Below, piece after piece: positions 15,895 through 24,193 of a DNA stretch of 64,000 bases. A program made the translations under genes and the position numbers. The notes beneath the pieces are model-generated. The model was given only the letters and a program-made list of their open reading frames with translations, did not search any database and was not told where the DNA came from. Each line of letters opens with the position of its first letter. Position 1 is the first letter of the stretch. Source of the stretch: Variovorax sp. 54. GTDB taxonomy: Bacteria; Pseudomonadota; Gammaproteobacteria; Burkholderiales; Burkholderiaceae_C. Location: the NCBI RefSeq assembly GCF_002754375.1, contig NZ_PEFF01000001.1, positions 5,349,501 through 5,413,500 on the forward strand. Direction: 5' to 3'.

Positions 15895-16593
15895 ATACTG
15901 CAGCTTGGGGTACCAGTCGGTGCCGCGTCCGTCCGGCGTCAGGTCGAGCACGGACCACAGCGAGGCAATGTCGGGCGCATCGCGCGGGTCCTGGCCCGGG
16001 TCGGCCATCTCGCGCGACATCTCGCTGGCCCAGAACAGCCGCACCTTCTCGCCGTCGCGCTTGAACACGACCAGCGCCGGGTACTCGCTGCCGTCCGCGA
16101 GCAGCACGCCCAGGTCCTTCGCGTAGTCGTCGCCGACCGTCTGCACGAAGTTCAGGTCGCGCCAGCCGCGCTCCTGGGCGAAGGCGTACTGCCGCTCCAC
16201 CGGCGAGCGCCCGAGGATCTTCAGCGCCACGCGCTGCTTGATGTCGGCCGCGTTGCCGTTCACCGCGCCGAGCCAGTTGGTGCACATCGGGCACGGGCGC
16301 TCGCGCTGCGGCCCGTACATCCAGAAGTAGGTGACGAGCGTGTCCTTGTCGCCGAAGAGATCGGCCAGGCCGACCTCGAAGGCCTGTTCGTCCTTGAAGC
16401 GGTAGTCCTTCTGGATCACGGGCCCCGGCGGCAGCGCGCGCCGCTGCTCGCCCAGCCGTGTCATGTGCCGGCGGAATTCGATTTCTTCGGCCAGCAGCGC
16501 CTGCCGGGCAGCGGCGTACGCCGCCGAGGCGCCGGGAAAAGAGGTCTTGCCCTGGGCCGCCAGCAGGGCGGCCGGAATGCGTGAGTCTTGCAT
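15892..16593 (-). CDS. DUF899 thioredoxin-like protein
   Basis: 233 residues from the ATG at 16593, which has AAGGAG ten bases before it; a longer frame would add 46 low-complexity residues. The segment WMYGPQRERPCPMCTNWLGA contains a C-x-x-C pair (Cys101, Cys104) at the position where DUF899 proteins carry their redox motif in a thioredoxin fold. The flanking KDYRF and RDLNFVQ segments are also family features. The role is presumably thiol-disulfide or peroxide chemistry in the cytoplasm; the partner is unknown. It is convergent with allA with only 16 bp between stops. Confidence 0.85.
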   Translation of the reverse strand: MQDSRIPAALLAAQGKTSFPGASAAYAAARQALLAEEIEFRRHMTRLGEQRRALPPGPVIQKDYRFKDEQAFEVGLADLFGDKDTLVTYFWMYGPQRERPCPMCTNWLGAVNGNAADIKQRVALKILGRSPVERQYAFAQERGWRDLNFVQTVGDDYAKDLGVLLADGSEYPALVVFKRDGEKVRLFWASEMSREMADPGQDPRDAPDIASLWSVLDLTPDGRGTDWYPKLQY

Positions 16594-17189
16594 GGGTGGC
16601 TCCTTGTAGAGAGAGGCCGTCGCGGCGCGACATGCACGAGGCGACCTGAAAGCATGCTCCTGCCGTCTTACAGCGCGCGAGGTAGGCGCAGGCCGCGCAT
16701 CGGCTGTCGGCCCTGTCCACGAGAGGGGCATGGCAGGCGCTGATGCGTGCCCGCCACACCGCCCCTGCGGCGGCTGTGACCAATCGCGGCAATATCGTTA
16801 CGGCCTGTTGAGCGCGGCGCCCAAGCCGCGTTGTCGGCGTCGCGCGCGCAGCGCAGCCTTCATCGGACCGGGCCCTCGGCGCCTCCCGAGACAAACGGGA
16901 TCGCGCGGTGGTCCGGCGTGCCGACACGCCCGGCCCGTGTCAACCCCCCCGCGCAGCAAAACCAATGTAGGACTTCGCCCGGTCCGGGGCCGAAAAGTAG
17001 ATGTGAAGTTCGCACATATTGTTTCTCCCGGAAGCAGCTCGCGCCGCGCTTTGGGCGTAACTTTATTGCACCGCAGCACGAGAAATCGAAGGCGCGGACC
17101 TGCGATCGGGCAGGGGTGCGTCAAGACTTTTTTCTTCATCTGAGGGCATGCCGGACATGGCAGGCCATCGACGTTTTCAAGAGGTGGCT
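16594..17189. other. 596-bp intergenic region upstream of the exopolysaccharide operon
   Basis: No gene is supported; open stretches on both strands have Arg/Pro-rich shadow composition. It contains the TGTGA-N5-type palindrome at 17001-17017, an AT-richer patch around 17005-17070 likely to carry the operon promoter, and the leaderless stretch to the ATG at 17190. The left part is the promoter region of the DUF899 gene. Confidence 0.5.
17001..17017. promoter_or_regulatory. Candidate operator, TGTGA-N5-gCACA palindrome (site 3)
   Basis: ATGTGAAGTTCGCACAT shares the first eight bases and the last five with the perfect palindrome at 9498. It lies 190 bp before the exopolysaccharide operon, in the probable promoter area. 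Confidence 0.4.
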
Positions 17190-18482
17190 ATGCGAGTGCT
17201 CAGATCCAATTCTTCTCCATCGAAACCGGGCCGACAGCCCGCCAGGCCGCATGCGCGTGCCGGGCGCGGCCGGCGCCGACGCCAGCGAGGCGCCCTCGTT
17301 CCCAAGCTGGCGGGCTATGTGCTGCTGGCCTTCGTGCTGTGGCTCATGGTCGCCACGCTGGTCGAACCGTTGATGTCCTCGCAGGCCACGCGGGCCGTGC
17401 TGCAGGCGCCGGTCGGCATCGTCACCTCGCCGATCAACGGCGTGGTGACGCAGATGGCGGTGCGCTCGCGCGACGCGGTGGCGCCCGGCACGCTGGTGGC
17501 GACGGTGCGCAACCCGACCGTCAGCCAGGAGATCCTCACCACGCTGACCACGCAGCGCCTCGGCCTGCAGAGCCAGATGGCGCAGCTGGGCAACCAGTAC
17601 AAGACCGACAGCCAGGAGATGCGCTCCATCGGCCAGCAGGCGCAGGTGACGCGGCAGGCCTCGCTGGCGCAGACCTGGGATGCGTGGGAGATCGCGCAGC
17701 GCCAGCGCGACGTGGCGCACAGCATGGTCGCCGAGCAGGAGAACAAGGTGCGCACCAACGAAGCGCTGCTGAAAGAGGGCGCCATCAGCGAACAGGTGAT
17801 GAACGCGGCCGAGGCCCAGTTGAGCACCGCGCGCGCCGCCGCGGCGGTGGCCGAGCAGGCCTTCGCGGGGCAGGCGCAGACCGTGGCGAGCGCGGGGCAG
17901 GGCGCCTTCGTGGGCACCGGGGGCAACAGCATGTTCCAGACGCTCGCCAGCCGGCGCGAAGCGCTGCGCAACAGCACCGACCGCGCACGCCAGGACGGCA
18001 CCGCGATCTACAAGCAGCTCAAGGAAATCTCGCAGCTCGAGGAAGAAGAGCGTCGCCGCGTCGAAAAGCTCGCCGCCTACGAAGTCAAGGCGACCCAGCC
18101 CGGCATGGTGCACACGGTGCTGACGCCCGAGGGCGCCTATGTCACGGCGGGTGCGTCGCTGGTGCGCGTGACCGACTGCAGCCGGATCGGCGTCGTCGCC
18201 GTGTTTCCCGCGCGGCTGGCCAAGCGCCTGAGCGTCGGCTCGATGCTCGATGTGAAGGTGGCGGAAAACGTCGCGGTGCCGGCGCGCGTCGAGCAGCTGC
18301 TGCCCGTGGCCTCCGACGCGCTGCAGAGCACGTACAGCGTGCCCTTCCCGTTTGCCGAGCAGGGCTCGATCTACGCCGTGGCGCGCATTGAGGCGGCCGA
18401 GCCGCCGCAGTCCGCCGACGGAAGCCGTCAGACCTTGTGCGTGCCGGGCAAGGTGGTGTCGGCCAGCTTGGCCAAGGCCTGA
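17190..18482 (+). CDS. HlyD-family periplasmic adaptor (exopolysaccharide operon)
   Basis: 430 residues from the ATG at 17190, chosen for the AGAGGTGG just upstream; an earlier ATG at 17148 would add 14 residues. A very basic cytoplasmic tail (1-36) precedes one membrane helix (about 37-58). A split biotinyl-lipoyl domain flanks a long coiled coil (about 95-290), with half-motifs APVGIVTSPINGVVTQM at the front and KATQPGMVHTVLTPEGAYV behind, followed by a beta-barrel. This is the membrane-fusion-protein layout that links an inner-membrane machine to an outer-membrane channel. The gene is 22 bp before the exported toroid protein and shares an operon with the glycosyltransferase-channel fusion, paralleling the Alg44 adaptor of alginate synthesis. 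Confidence 0.88.
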   Translation: MRVLRSNSSPSKPGRQPARPHARAGRGRRRRQRGALVPKLAGYVLLAFVLWLMVATLVEPLMSSQATRAVLQAPVGIVTSPINGVVTQMAVRSRDAVAPGTLVATVRNPTVSQEILTTLTTQRLGLQSQMAQLGNQYKTDSQEMRSIGQQAQVTRQASLAQTWDAWEIAQRQRDVAHSMVAEQENKVRTNEALLKEGAISEQVMNAAEAQLSTARAAAAVAEQAFAGQAQTVASAGQGAFVGTGGNSMFQTLASRREALRNSTDRARQDGTAIYKQLKEISQLEEEERRRVEKLAAYEVKATQPGMVHTVLTPEGAYVTAGASLVRVTDCSRIGVVAVFPARLAKRLSVGSMLDVKVAENVAVPARVEQLLPVASDALQSTYSVPFPFAEQGSIYAVARIEAAEPPQSADGSRQTLCVPGKVVSASLAKA

Positions 18483-18504
18483 GCGCACAGCAGGTAAGAG
18501 TGCC

Positions 18505-19830
18505 ATGCCGATTCCTGTTTCGCTCGTCCGAGGGGCGCGCTGCGCCGCTGCATCGATCGCGCTTGTCGGGGCTGCGGCTGCTGCTGCACCTTCGCCCGGC
18601 CCCACGCAGCAGGCCCTTGCGCGCGACAGCTGCGATGGCCTGCGGCGCGCCGTCACGCAGGAGCAGGGCAGCGCGGCCTCGGGGCCGCTGTTCCTGACCA
18701 GCTACCGCCCGGCGAATGCGCCCGGCGAGCCGCCGTTCGAGCCCGCGCTGGCGGGCGCCGGCTTCACCTACGACAACGCGCTGGCCGGCATCGCGCTGCT
18801 CGCGTGCGGCGACCGCGCTGCCGCACGGCGCATCGGCGATGCCGTGGTGCGCGCCGTGGCGCACGACCAGTCGATGCCCGACGGCCGCGTGCGCAACGCC
18901 TACCGCGCCGGGCCGGTCACCGAGGAAAAGCCCGCGCTGCCCGGCCGCTGGGACGCCGGGCGCAAGCAGTGGATCGCCGACGCGTACCAGGTCAGCACCG
19001 CCACCGGCAACGTGGCCTGGGCCGCGCTGCTGCTGCTGAACCTGCACCAGGCCGAGCCGACGCCCGCCTACCTGGCGACCGCGCGCCGGCTGCTGGCCTG
19101 GACCGAGCAGAACACGCGCGCCAAGAACGGACCCGACGGCTACAACGGCGGGCGCCATGGATGGGACAACGCCCAGCGTGCGCAGACCTGGAAGTCGACC
19201 GAGCACAACCTGGACATCGCGATGGCCGCCGCATGGGCCGCGCGCGCGGCGCGCGCCGATGGCCAGCCCGACGCAGCGGAGCAACGGCAGGCGCGCACCG
19301 CGCTCGATTTCGTGGGCCGCATGTGGAACCCGTCGGAGCAGCGCTTCCACATCGGCACCAAGGAGGATGGCGCCACCGTCTCCACCGAAGGCTCCGGCCT
19401 CGACACGCAGCTGTGGCCCTTGCTCGCGGCGCCCGAGGGCTCGTGCGCGTGGGGTCGCAGCCTCGACTGGGTGGAGAAGCACCACCGCTCCGGCGCGGGC
19501 TACGGTTTCTCGCGCGAGCCCGATGGCATCTGGACCGAAGGCAGCGCGCAGGCCGCCGCCACGCTGGTGGCCCGCAAGGGCGCGGCACCCGACGCGCTGT
19601 GGCAGCTGCTCGCTTCGCAGCGCGCCGGCAACGGCCTGTACTACGCCACGCCGAGCGCGCGCATCTCCACCGGCCTGGCCATCGGCCCCGATTCGACCGG
19701 TGCCGATTTCTTCTACTACCGCTGGCCGCACCTCGGCGCGACCGCCTGGATCGCCTTGGCCGCCACGGGCTTCAACCCCTTCACCGGCAAGACCATTGCC
19801 TCAGGAGCCGTTCCATCATGTCCAGCCTGA
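18505..19830 (+). CDS. Exported six-hairpin (alpha/alpha toroid) glycosidase-like protein
   Basis: 441 residues from the ATG at 18505, which is followed by a cleavable signal peptide (about 1-28, ending AAAA). The mature part is alpha-helical with repeated Trp/His/Asn-rich segments such as YNGGRHGWDNAQRAQTWKS and EHNLDIAMAAAW, then AGYGFSREPDGIWTEGSAQAA, as in (alpha/alpha)6-barrel hydrolases or lyases. I cannot assign a numbered family. Within the operon it would trim, edit or degrade the polymer in the periplasm, as BcsZ or AlgL do in cellulose and alginate systems. Its last 13 bases overlap the glycosyltransferase start, implying coupled translation. Confidence 0.7.
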   Translation: MPIPVSLVRGARCAAASIALVGAAAAAAPSPGPTQQALARDSCDGLRRAVTQEQGSAASGPLFLTSYRPANAPGEPPFEPALAGAGFTYDNALAGIALLACGDRAAARRIGDAVVRAVAHDQSMPDGRVRNAYRAGPVTEEKPALPGRWDAGRKQWIADAYQVSTATGNVAWAALLLLNLHQAEPTPAYLATARRLLAWTEQNTRAKNGPDGYNGGRHGWDNAQRAQTWKSTEHNLDIAMAAAWAARAARADGQPDAAEQRQARTALDFVGRMWNPSEQRFHIGTKEDGATVSTEGSGLDTQLWPLLAAPEGSCAWGRSLDWVEKHHRSGAGYGFSREPDGIWTEGSAQAAATLVARKGAAPDALWQLLASQRAGNGLYYATPSARISTGLAIGPDSTGADFFYYRWPHLGATAWIALAATGFNPFTGKTIASGAVPSCPA

Positions 19831-22800
19831 TCGCCACTCCGGAATTCCAGCTCAACGCACTGGTCGGGGGGCTCGCCTTGCTCCTCATGTCCTGGGCCAA
19901 AGTCGAGCGCATCACCCACCGCGTGCTGTTTGGCGCGCTGACGGCGCTGCTGCTGCTGCGCTACGCCGTCTGGCGCATCGTGGCGACGATGCCGCCCTCG
20001 GACCTGGGCTTTGAAACCCTGTTCGCGTGGGTGTTCCTGTGCTTCGAGCTGACCGCCATCGTCTACACGCTGATGTCGATCCACATGCTCATGCGGCGTC
20101 GCGACAACCGTGCGCAGGCCGACCGGGGCGAGGCCGCATTGCGGGCGCGTGGCGAGGACGTGCCGGCCGTCGATGTCTTCATCTGCACCTACAACGAAGA
20201 GCTGGCCGTGCTCGAGAAAACCATCATCGCCGCGCAGGCCATCGACTACCCGCGGCTGAACGTCTGGGTGCTCGACGACACGCGGCGCGACTGGCTGCGC
20301 GACTACTGCGAGCGCCGCGGCGTGCACTACGCGCGGCGGCCCGACAACAGCCACGCCAAGGCCGGCAACCTCAACAACGGCCTGCGCCTGTCCGCGGGCG
20401 TGACCGATGCGCCGTTCATCCTCGTGCTCGACGCCGACTTCGCACCGCAGCGCCAGATCGTCTACCGCATGCTCGGCCTGTTCGAGGACCAACGCGTGGG
20501 GGTGGTGCAGACGCCGCAGTTCTATTACAACGCCGACCCCATCCAGCACAACCTGCGCGCCACCGACAGCTGGGTCGACGAGCAGCGCGTGTTCTTCGAC
20601 GTGCTGCAGCCCGCGAAGGACGCGGTCGATTCGGCCTTCTGCGTGGGCACCTCGTTCATCGTGCGGCGCGACGCGATCACCGAGGCCGGCGGGTTCCCGG
20701 TCGGCAGCGTGTGCGAGGACATCCACACCACCTACCTGCTGCTGCGCCGGGGCCGCATCACGCGCTGGCTGGGCGAGCGGCTGTCGAACGGGTTGTCGGC
20801 CGAGAGCATCATCGACTACATCAACCAGCGCAGCCGCTGGTGCCTGGGCACCGTGCAGCTCGCGCTGTTGCCCAACGGGCCCTTGCTCGGCCGCGGCTAC
20901 AGCCTGTCGGCGCGGCTGCACTTCGTGCACGGGCTGCTGCATTGGCTGGGCAAGCCGTTCATGGTGCTGATCCTGCTGGCGCCCGCGTTGTACTGGTATG
21001 CGGGCGTCTCGGCCTTCCATGCCACGCCGCAGGCCTTTGCGGCCTACGGCCTGCCGTCGCTCATGATGTTCTGGGCCTACAGCTACTGGATCAGCCAGCG
21101 GCGCTGCCTGCCCGTGTTCAGCGAGGTGAGCCAGCTGGTGGCGGCGATGGCCGTGAGCGGCACGCTGGCCCGCGCGATGCTGAAGCCTTTCGGGCATCCG
21201 TTCAAGGTGACGGCCAAAGGGCTCGATCGCTCGCGCACGGTGGTGCACTGGAAGCTGGTGGGCGTCTTCGGCGGCCTGCTCGTCGCGCTGCAGGGCGCGG
21301 CCGCGATGGCGGCCCTGAGTGGCGCGGCGCTGACGCCGGGCGACCAGCTCAACCTCGTGTGGACCGGCATCGCGCTGGTGCTGTGCCTGGGCGCGCTCAT
21401 GGCCTGCGTCGACCTGCCGCGCCCGCAGCAGGAAGAGCGCTTTCCCTGGCGCGCACTGACACGGGTGCGCACGGCCGCGGGCGAGGGCGAGTCGCGCTTC
21501 GTCAACATCGCGACCGACGGCGCACTGCTCGAAGGCCGGGGCCTGCTGAAGCGCCTGCGCGTCGGTCAGCCGCTGGAGGTGCATGTCGAGCCGATCGGCT
21601 GGCTGTCGGCCCACCTCGCCGCGCGCGGCAGGGCGGGCGCCGAGTTGAAGTTTGCCGCCACCGAGGCGCAGCGCGAACACCTCGTGCGCCATGTCTTCAA
21701 CGTGCCGCCAAGCCACGTGGCGGTGCAGGTGCGGCCCTGGCAAGCGGCGTCGGCCCTGATGGCGAGCGCGGGGATTCGCGCGCCCGGCGCGGGCTTTGCG
21801 CGCCTGTCGCTGCGACTGCTGCTGGCGGTGCTGGCCGTGTGCATCGTGCTGGTGACGACCGGATGCAACCTCACGCCGCCGCTCAAGGAGCCCGACCTCA
21901 CGGTGCCGACGCAATGGCCGGCCGGCGCCACGGCGCCCAGCGCGCAGCCCGTGGACTGGCGCAGCTTCGTGCAGGACGAGGAGCTGCGCGGCCTGATCGC
22001 CACGGCGCTCGACAACAACCGCGACCTGCGCGTCTATGCCGCGAAGGCCCGCGAGGCGCGCGCGACCTATGCCGGCAGCCGCGCCTCGCTGTTTCCGCAG
22101 GTGGGCCTGTCGGCGCACGGCCAGCGGGCGCAGACCACGCCGCAAGGCTCGCTCAGCCCGGTCGGCAACCTGCCGTCGGACGGGCGCGTGTCGAGCAGCT
22201 TCGACATCCAGGCGGGCGTGATGTCGTACGAGCTGGACTTTTTCGGCCGGCAGCAAAGTGCTGCGCAACAAAGCGGCGCGCTCGCCGAGGCCGGCGACAA
22301 GGACCACGCCGCCGCGCGCATGAACCTGGTGGGCGAGGTGTCGAACGCCTACCTCACGCTGCGCGCCGACCGCGCCTTGCTCGCCCTCGCCATGGCCAAC
22401 GAGACCGCGCTGAACGCCAACGCCGACATGATCGGGCGCGCCCGCGCCGTCGGCGGCGCCGCGCAGCTCGACGTGTACCGGGTGCAGTCGCTGCTGCAGA
22501 ACGCGCGCGTGCGGCAGGAGGAATACCGCATGCGTGTCGCACAGGACCTGCAGTGGCTCAACGTGCTGGTCGGGCGCCCCGTGCCGCCCGAGACAGGCAC
22601 TGCGCGACCCTGGCCGGAAAGCTCCACGGCGCAGGTCGCGGCCGGGTTGCCGTCGAGCCTGCTGCAGCGCCGGCCGGACCTGCTCGCGGCCTATGCGCGC
22701 GTCGAAGCCGCCAACGCGGGCGTGGGCGCGGCCAAGGCCGCCATGTTGCCGACCATCTCGCTCACGGCGCTGGCCGGCGGTGTCAGCAAGGAGCTGTCGA

Positions 22801-23219
22801 CCTTGCTCGCCAGCAGCAACAGCAGCTGGGCCGGCGTGCTGGGCGTGTCGCTGCCGATCTTCGACTGGGGCCGGCGCTCCGCCAATGTCAGCGCCAACCA
22901 GGAGCGGCTGGCCGCCGCGATGGCCGGGTACGAATCCGCGGCGCAGGTGGCCTTTCGCGAGGTGGCTAACGCGCTGATCGCCGGCGACCACCTGCAGCCG
23001 CAGCTGGAGGCGCAGCAGGCGCGCATGCAGGTGCTCGAGAAGGTGGCCAGCATCTCGCGCACGCGTTATCGCAGCGGCATGGAAGACTACTTCTCGAGCC
23101 AGGATGCGCAGCGCGAGCTGTACACCGGGCAGCAGCAGCTCATCGAACTGCAGCTCAAGGCGGCGGTGAACACCGTGAACCTGTACAAGGCCTTGGGCGG
23201 GGGCTGGGGCAGCGCGTAA
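19818..23219 (+). CDS. Cellulose-synthase-like glycosyltransferase fused to NodT/TolC-type outer-membrane lipoprotein
   Basis: One open frame of 1133 residues with no stop between two normally separate proteins. Residues 1-640 form a processive family-2 glycosyltransferase: N-terminal membrane helices, Asp153-Asp154 (VWVLDD), D205-A-D207, Cys-Glu-Asp at 299-301 and Q337-RSRW, then about five membrane helices. A PilZ-like part follows (R545-ALTR and N563-IATDG). After a junction at Met648 comes a lipoprotein-type helix (RLSLRLLLAVLAVCIVLVTTGC, Cys683), then a full 450-residue outer-membrane factor (two OEP domains, ending NLYKALGGGWG). No ribosome binding site precedes Met648, so separate translation is not obvious. 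Either it is a polyprotein cut at the lipobox, a true fusion, or a lost stop codon. It overlaps the upstream gene by 13 bp. Confidence 0.85.
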   Translation: MSSLIATPEFQLNALVGGLALLLMSWAKVERITHRVLFGALTALLLLRYAVWRIVATMPPSDLGFETLFAWVFLCFELTAIVYTLMSIHMLMRRRDNRAQADRGEAALRARGEDVPAVDVFICTYNEELAVLEKTIIAAQAIDYPRLNVWVLDDTRRDWLRDYCERRGVHYARRPDNSHAKAGNLNNGLRLSAGVTDAPFILVLDADFAPQRQIVYRMLGLFEDQRVGVVQTPQFYYNADPIQHNLRATDSWVDEQRVFFDVLQPAKDAVDSAFCVGTSFIVRRDAITEAGGFPVGSVCEDIHTTYLLLRRGRITRWLGERLSNGLSAESIIDYINQRSRWCLGTVQLALLPNGPLLGRGYSLSARLHFVHGLLHWLGKPFMVLILLAPALYWYAGVSAFHATPQAFAAYGLPSLMMFWAYSYWISQRRCLPVFSEVSQLVAAMAVSGTLARAMLKPFGHPFKVTAKGLDRSRTVVHWKLVGVFGGLLVALQGAAAMAALSGAALTPGDQLNLVWTGIALVLCLGALMACVDLPRPQQEERFPWRALTRVRTAAGEGESRFVNIATDGALLEGRGLLKRLRVGQPLEVHVEPIGWLSAHLAARGRAGAELKFAATEAQREHLVRHVFNVPPSHVAVQVRPWQAASALMASAGIRAPGAGFARLSLRLLLAVLAVCIVLVTTGCNLTPPLKEPDLTVPTQWPAGATAPSAQPVDWRSFVQDEELRGLIATALDNNRDLRVYAAKAREARATYAGSRASLFPQVGLSAHGQRAQTTPQGSLSPVGNLPSDGRVSSSFDIQAGVMSYELDFFGRQQSAAQQSGALAEAGDKDHAAARMNLVGEVSNAYLTLRADRALLALAMANETALNANADMIGRARAVGGAAQLDVYRVQSLLQNARVRQEEYRMRVAQDLQWLNVLVGRPVPPETGTARPWPESSTAQVAAGLPSSLLQRRPDLLAAYARVEAANAGVGAAKAAMLPTISLTALAGGVSKELSTLLASSNSSWAGVLGVSLPIFDWGRRSANVSANQERLAAAMAGYESAAQVAFREVANALIAGDHLQPQLEAQQARMQVLEKVASISRTRYRSGMEDYFSSQDAQRELYTGQQQLIELQLKAAVNTVNLYKALGGGWGSA

Positions 23220-23310
23220 GGGGCAGGGGCCGCTGCGACGCTGACTTGCGGCCATTGGCGAACGAGGCCTACACCGCCGCCAGCGTCCCGGTGAAAGCTT
23301 CGGGGCATGG

Positions 23311-23691
23311 GTGAACGCCATGCGCAATCCAACGAAATCGATGTGTGCCGGATGCCTTGCGATCGCTGTGTTCAGCGTCGCGTCGCTCGTCGCCGGGCCA
23401 GCCGCCGCGCAGTCGGCCGACAAGCCGCCGCCACCACCGGTCAAATCGGAGGCGCAACCCGGCCCCGACCCCGAGTTCCTCGTGAAGCCGCCTCCCCATG
23501 GCAATCCGCGGCTGGTGAAACCCGCGCCGCCCGACCGGGACCCCGGCATGGTGAAAAAGCCACCGGCAGACGCCAAGCCGGTCGGCGAGAACAAGGACAG
23601 CAAGCCCCGCGTTGACGATCCCGGCGCGCCCTCGCGCCAGGACGACTGCCGGGGCACCGCCGAGGACTGCAAGCAGAACTCCCCGCGCTGA
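23311..23691 (+). CDS. Small exported proline/lysine-rich protein
   Basis: 126 residues from the GTG at 23311; an ATG three codons later (23320) is an equally good start. The signal peptide has a hydrophobic core (CLAIAVFSVASLVAG) and an AAAQ cleavage site. The mature part is Pro/Lys/Asp-rich with three loose repeats containing V-K-P-P or V-K-K-P (EFLVKPPPHGNP, RLVKPAPPDRDP, GMVKKPPADAKP), and it ends with a Cys pair (DDCRGTAEDCKQ). It is not recognised as a named family; the composition suggests a flexible periplasmic or surface linker, perhaps cell-wall-interacting. It lies 91 bp after the exopolysaccharide operon. Confidence 0.65.
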   Translation: MNAMRNPTKSMCAGCLAIAVFSVASLVAGPAAAQSADKPPPPPVKSEAQPGPDPEFLVKPPPHGNPRLVKPAPPDRDPGMVKKPPADAKPVGENKDSKPRVDDPGAPSRQDDCRGTAEDCKQNSPR

Positions 23692-23840
23692 CGCTGCGAA
23701 CGGAAGGACGCGCTTCGACGCTTGAGGTGCTACTGATCGCGTCGCCGGGCTGCCTGCGCAAGACCTGCGACCGCGAGCGCGGCCTGGCGCTGATCGATAT
23801 CGACGCCTGAGCAGGCGTCAGCTGTGCGCGGTGGGCTTGT

Positions 23841-24047
23841 TTACTGGCACTGGAACAGCACGCCCGATTCGGCGGGCGCCTTGCCAAGCCACTTGGGGTC
23901 CTGTCCCTTGGCGCTGCAGTAGTCCGAGGCCTGGGTGTAGGTCATGGCGCGCAGCACACCGTCGCGGAAGGGAACGATCTGGTTGGGCGGCGTCGAGCAG
24001 CCGGCAATGATCAAAGCCAGGGGAAACAGAGTGATGCGCCAGTTCAT
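23841..24047 (-). CDS. Small lipoprotein
   Basis: 68 residues with a short basic start, hydrophobic helix and lipobox LIIAGC (Cys17), so it should be lipid-anchored. The mature 51 residues contain two more cysteines (Cys44 and Cys67), which could form one disulfide. The sequence QIVPFRDGVLRAMTYTQASD carries no domain I recognise. Transcribed alone, opposite to the methyltransferase gene. Confidence 0.72.
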   Translation of the reverse strand: MNWRITLFPLALIIAGCSTPPNQIVPFRDGVLRAMTYTQASDYCSAKGQDPKWLGKAPAESGVLFQCQ

Positions 24048-24193
24048 CGGGCCATTCTAAGGAGGTCGCACAGGCGCCGAAGTCCGCGCCGAGAGGGAGG
24101 GCGGGTCGACCCGCACCGGCTTCTTTTTGCGAGGGCACGGGGCTATAGTCTGCGAGCACTGCTGCAGCCCCTCCCGCTCCCCAAAGGACGTTC

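Noticed and set aside
16730..17143. Open frames on both strands before the exopolysaccharide operon
   Set aside because: Arg/Pro-rich with no family features; considered non-coding promoter DNA.
19716..23672. A long open frame on the reverse strand opposite the glycosyltransferase-OMF gene
   Set aside because: Its Gln/Arg/His/Ala-rich composition is that of a shadow frame in GC-rich DNA, and the forward frame has full conserved motifs.
23692..23809. Short open tail ending LIASPGCLRKTCDRERG and LALIDIDA
   Set aside because: It reads like a fragment of a coding region but has no start, no ribosome site and overlaps the previous gene in another frame; too short to call a pseudogene.
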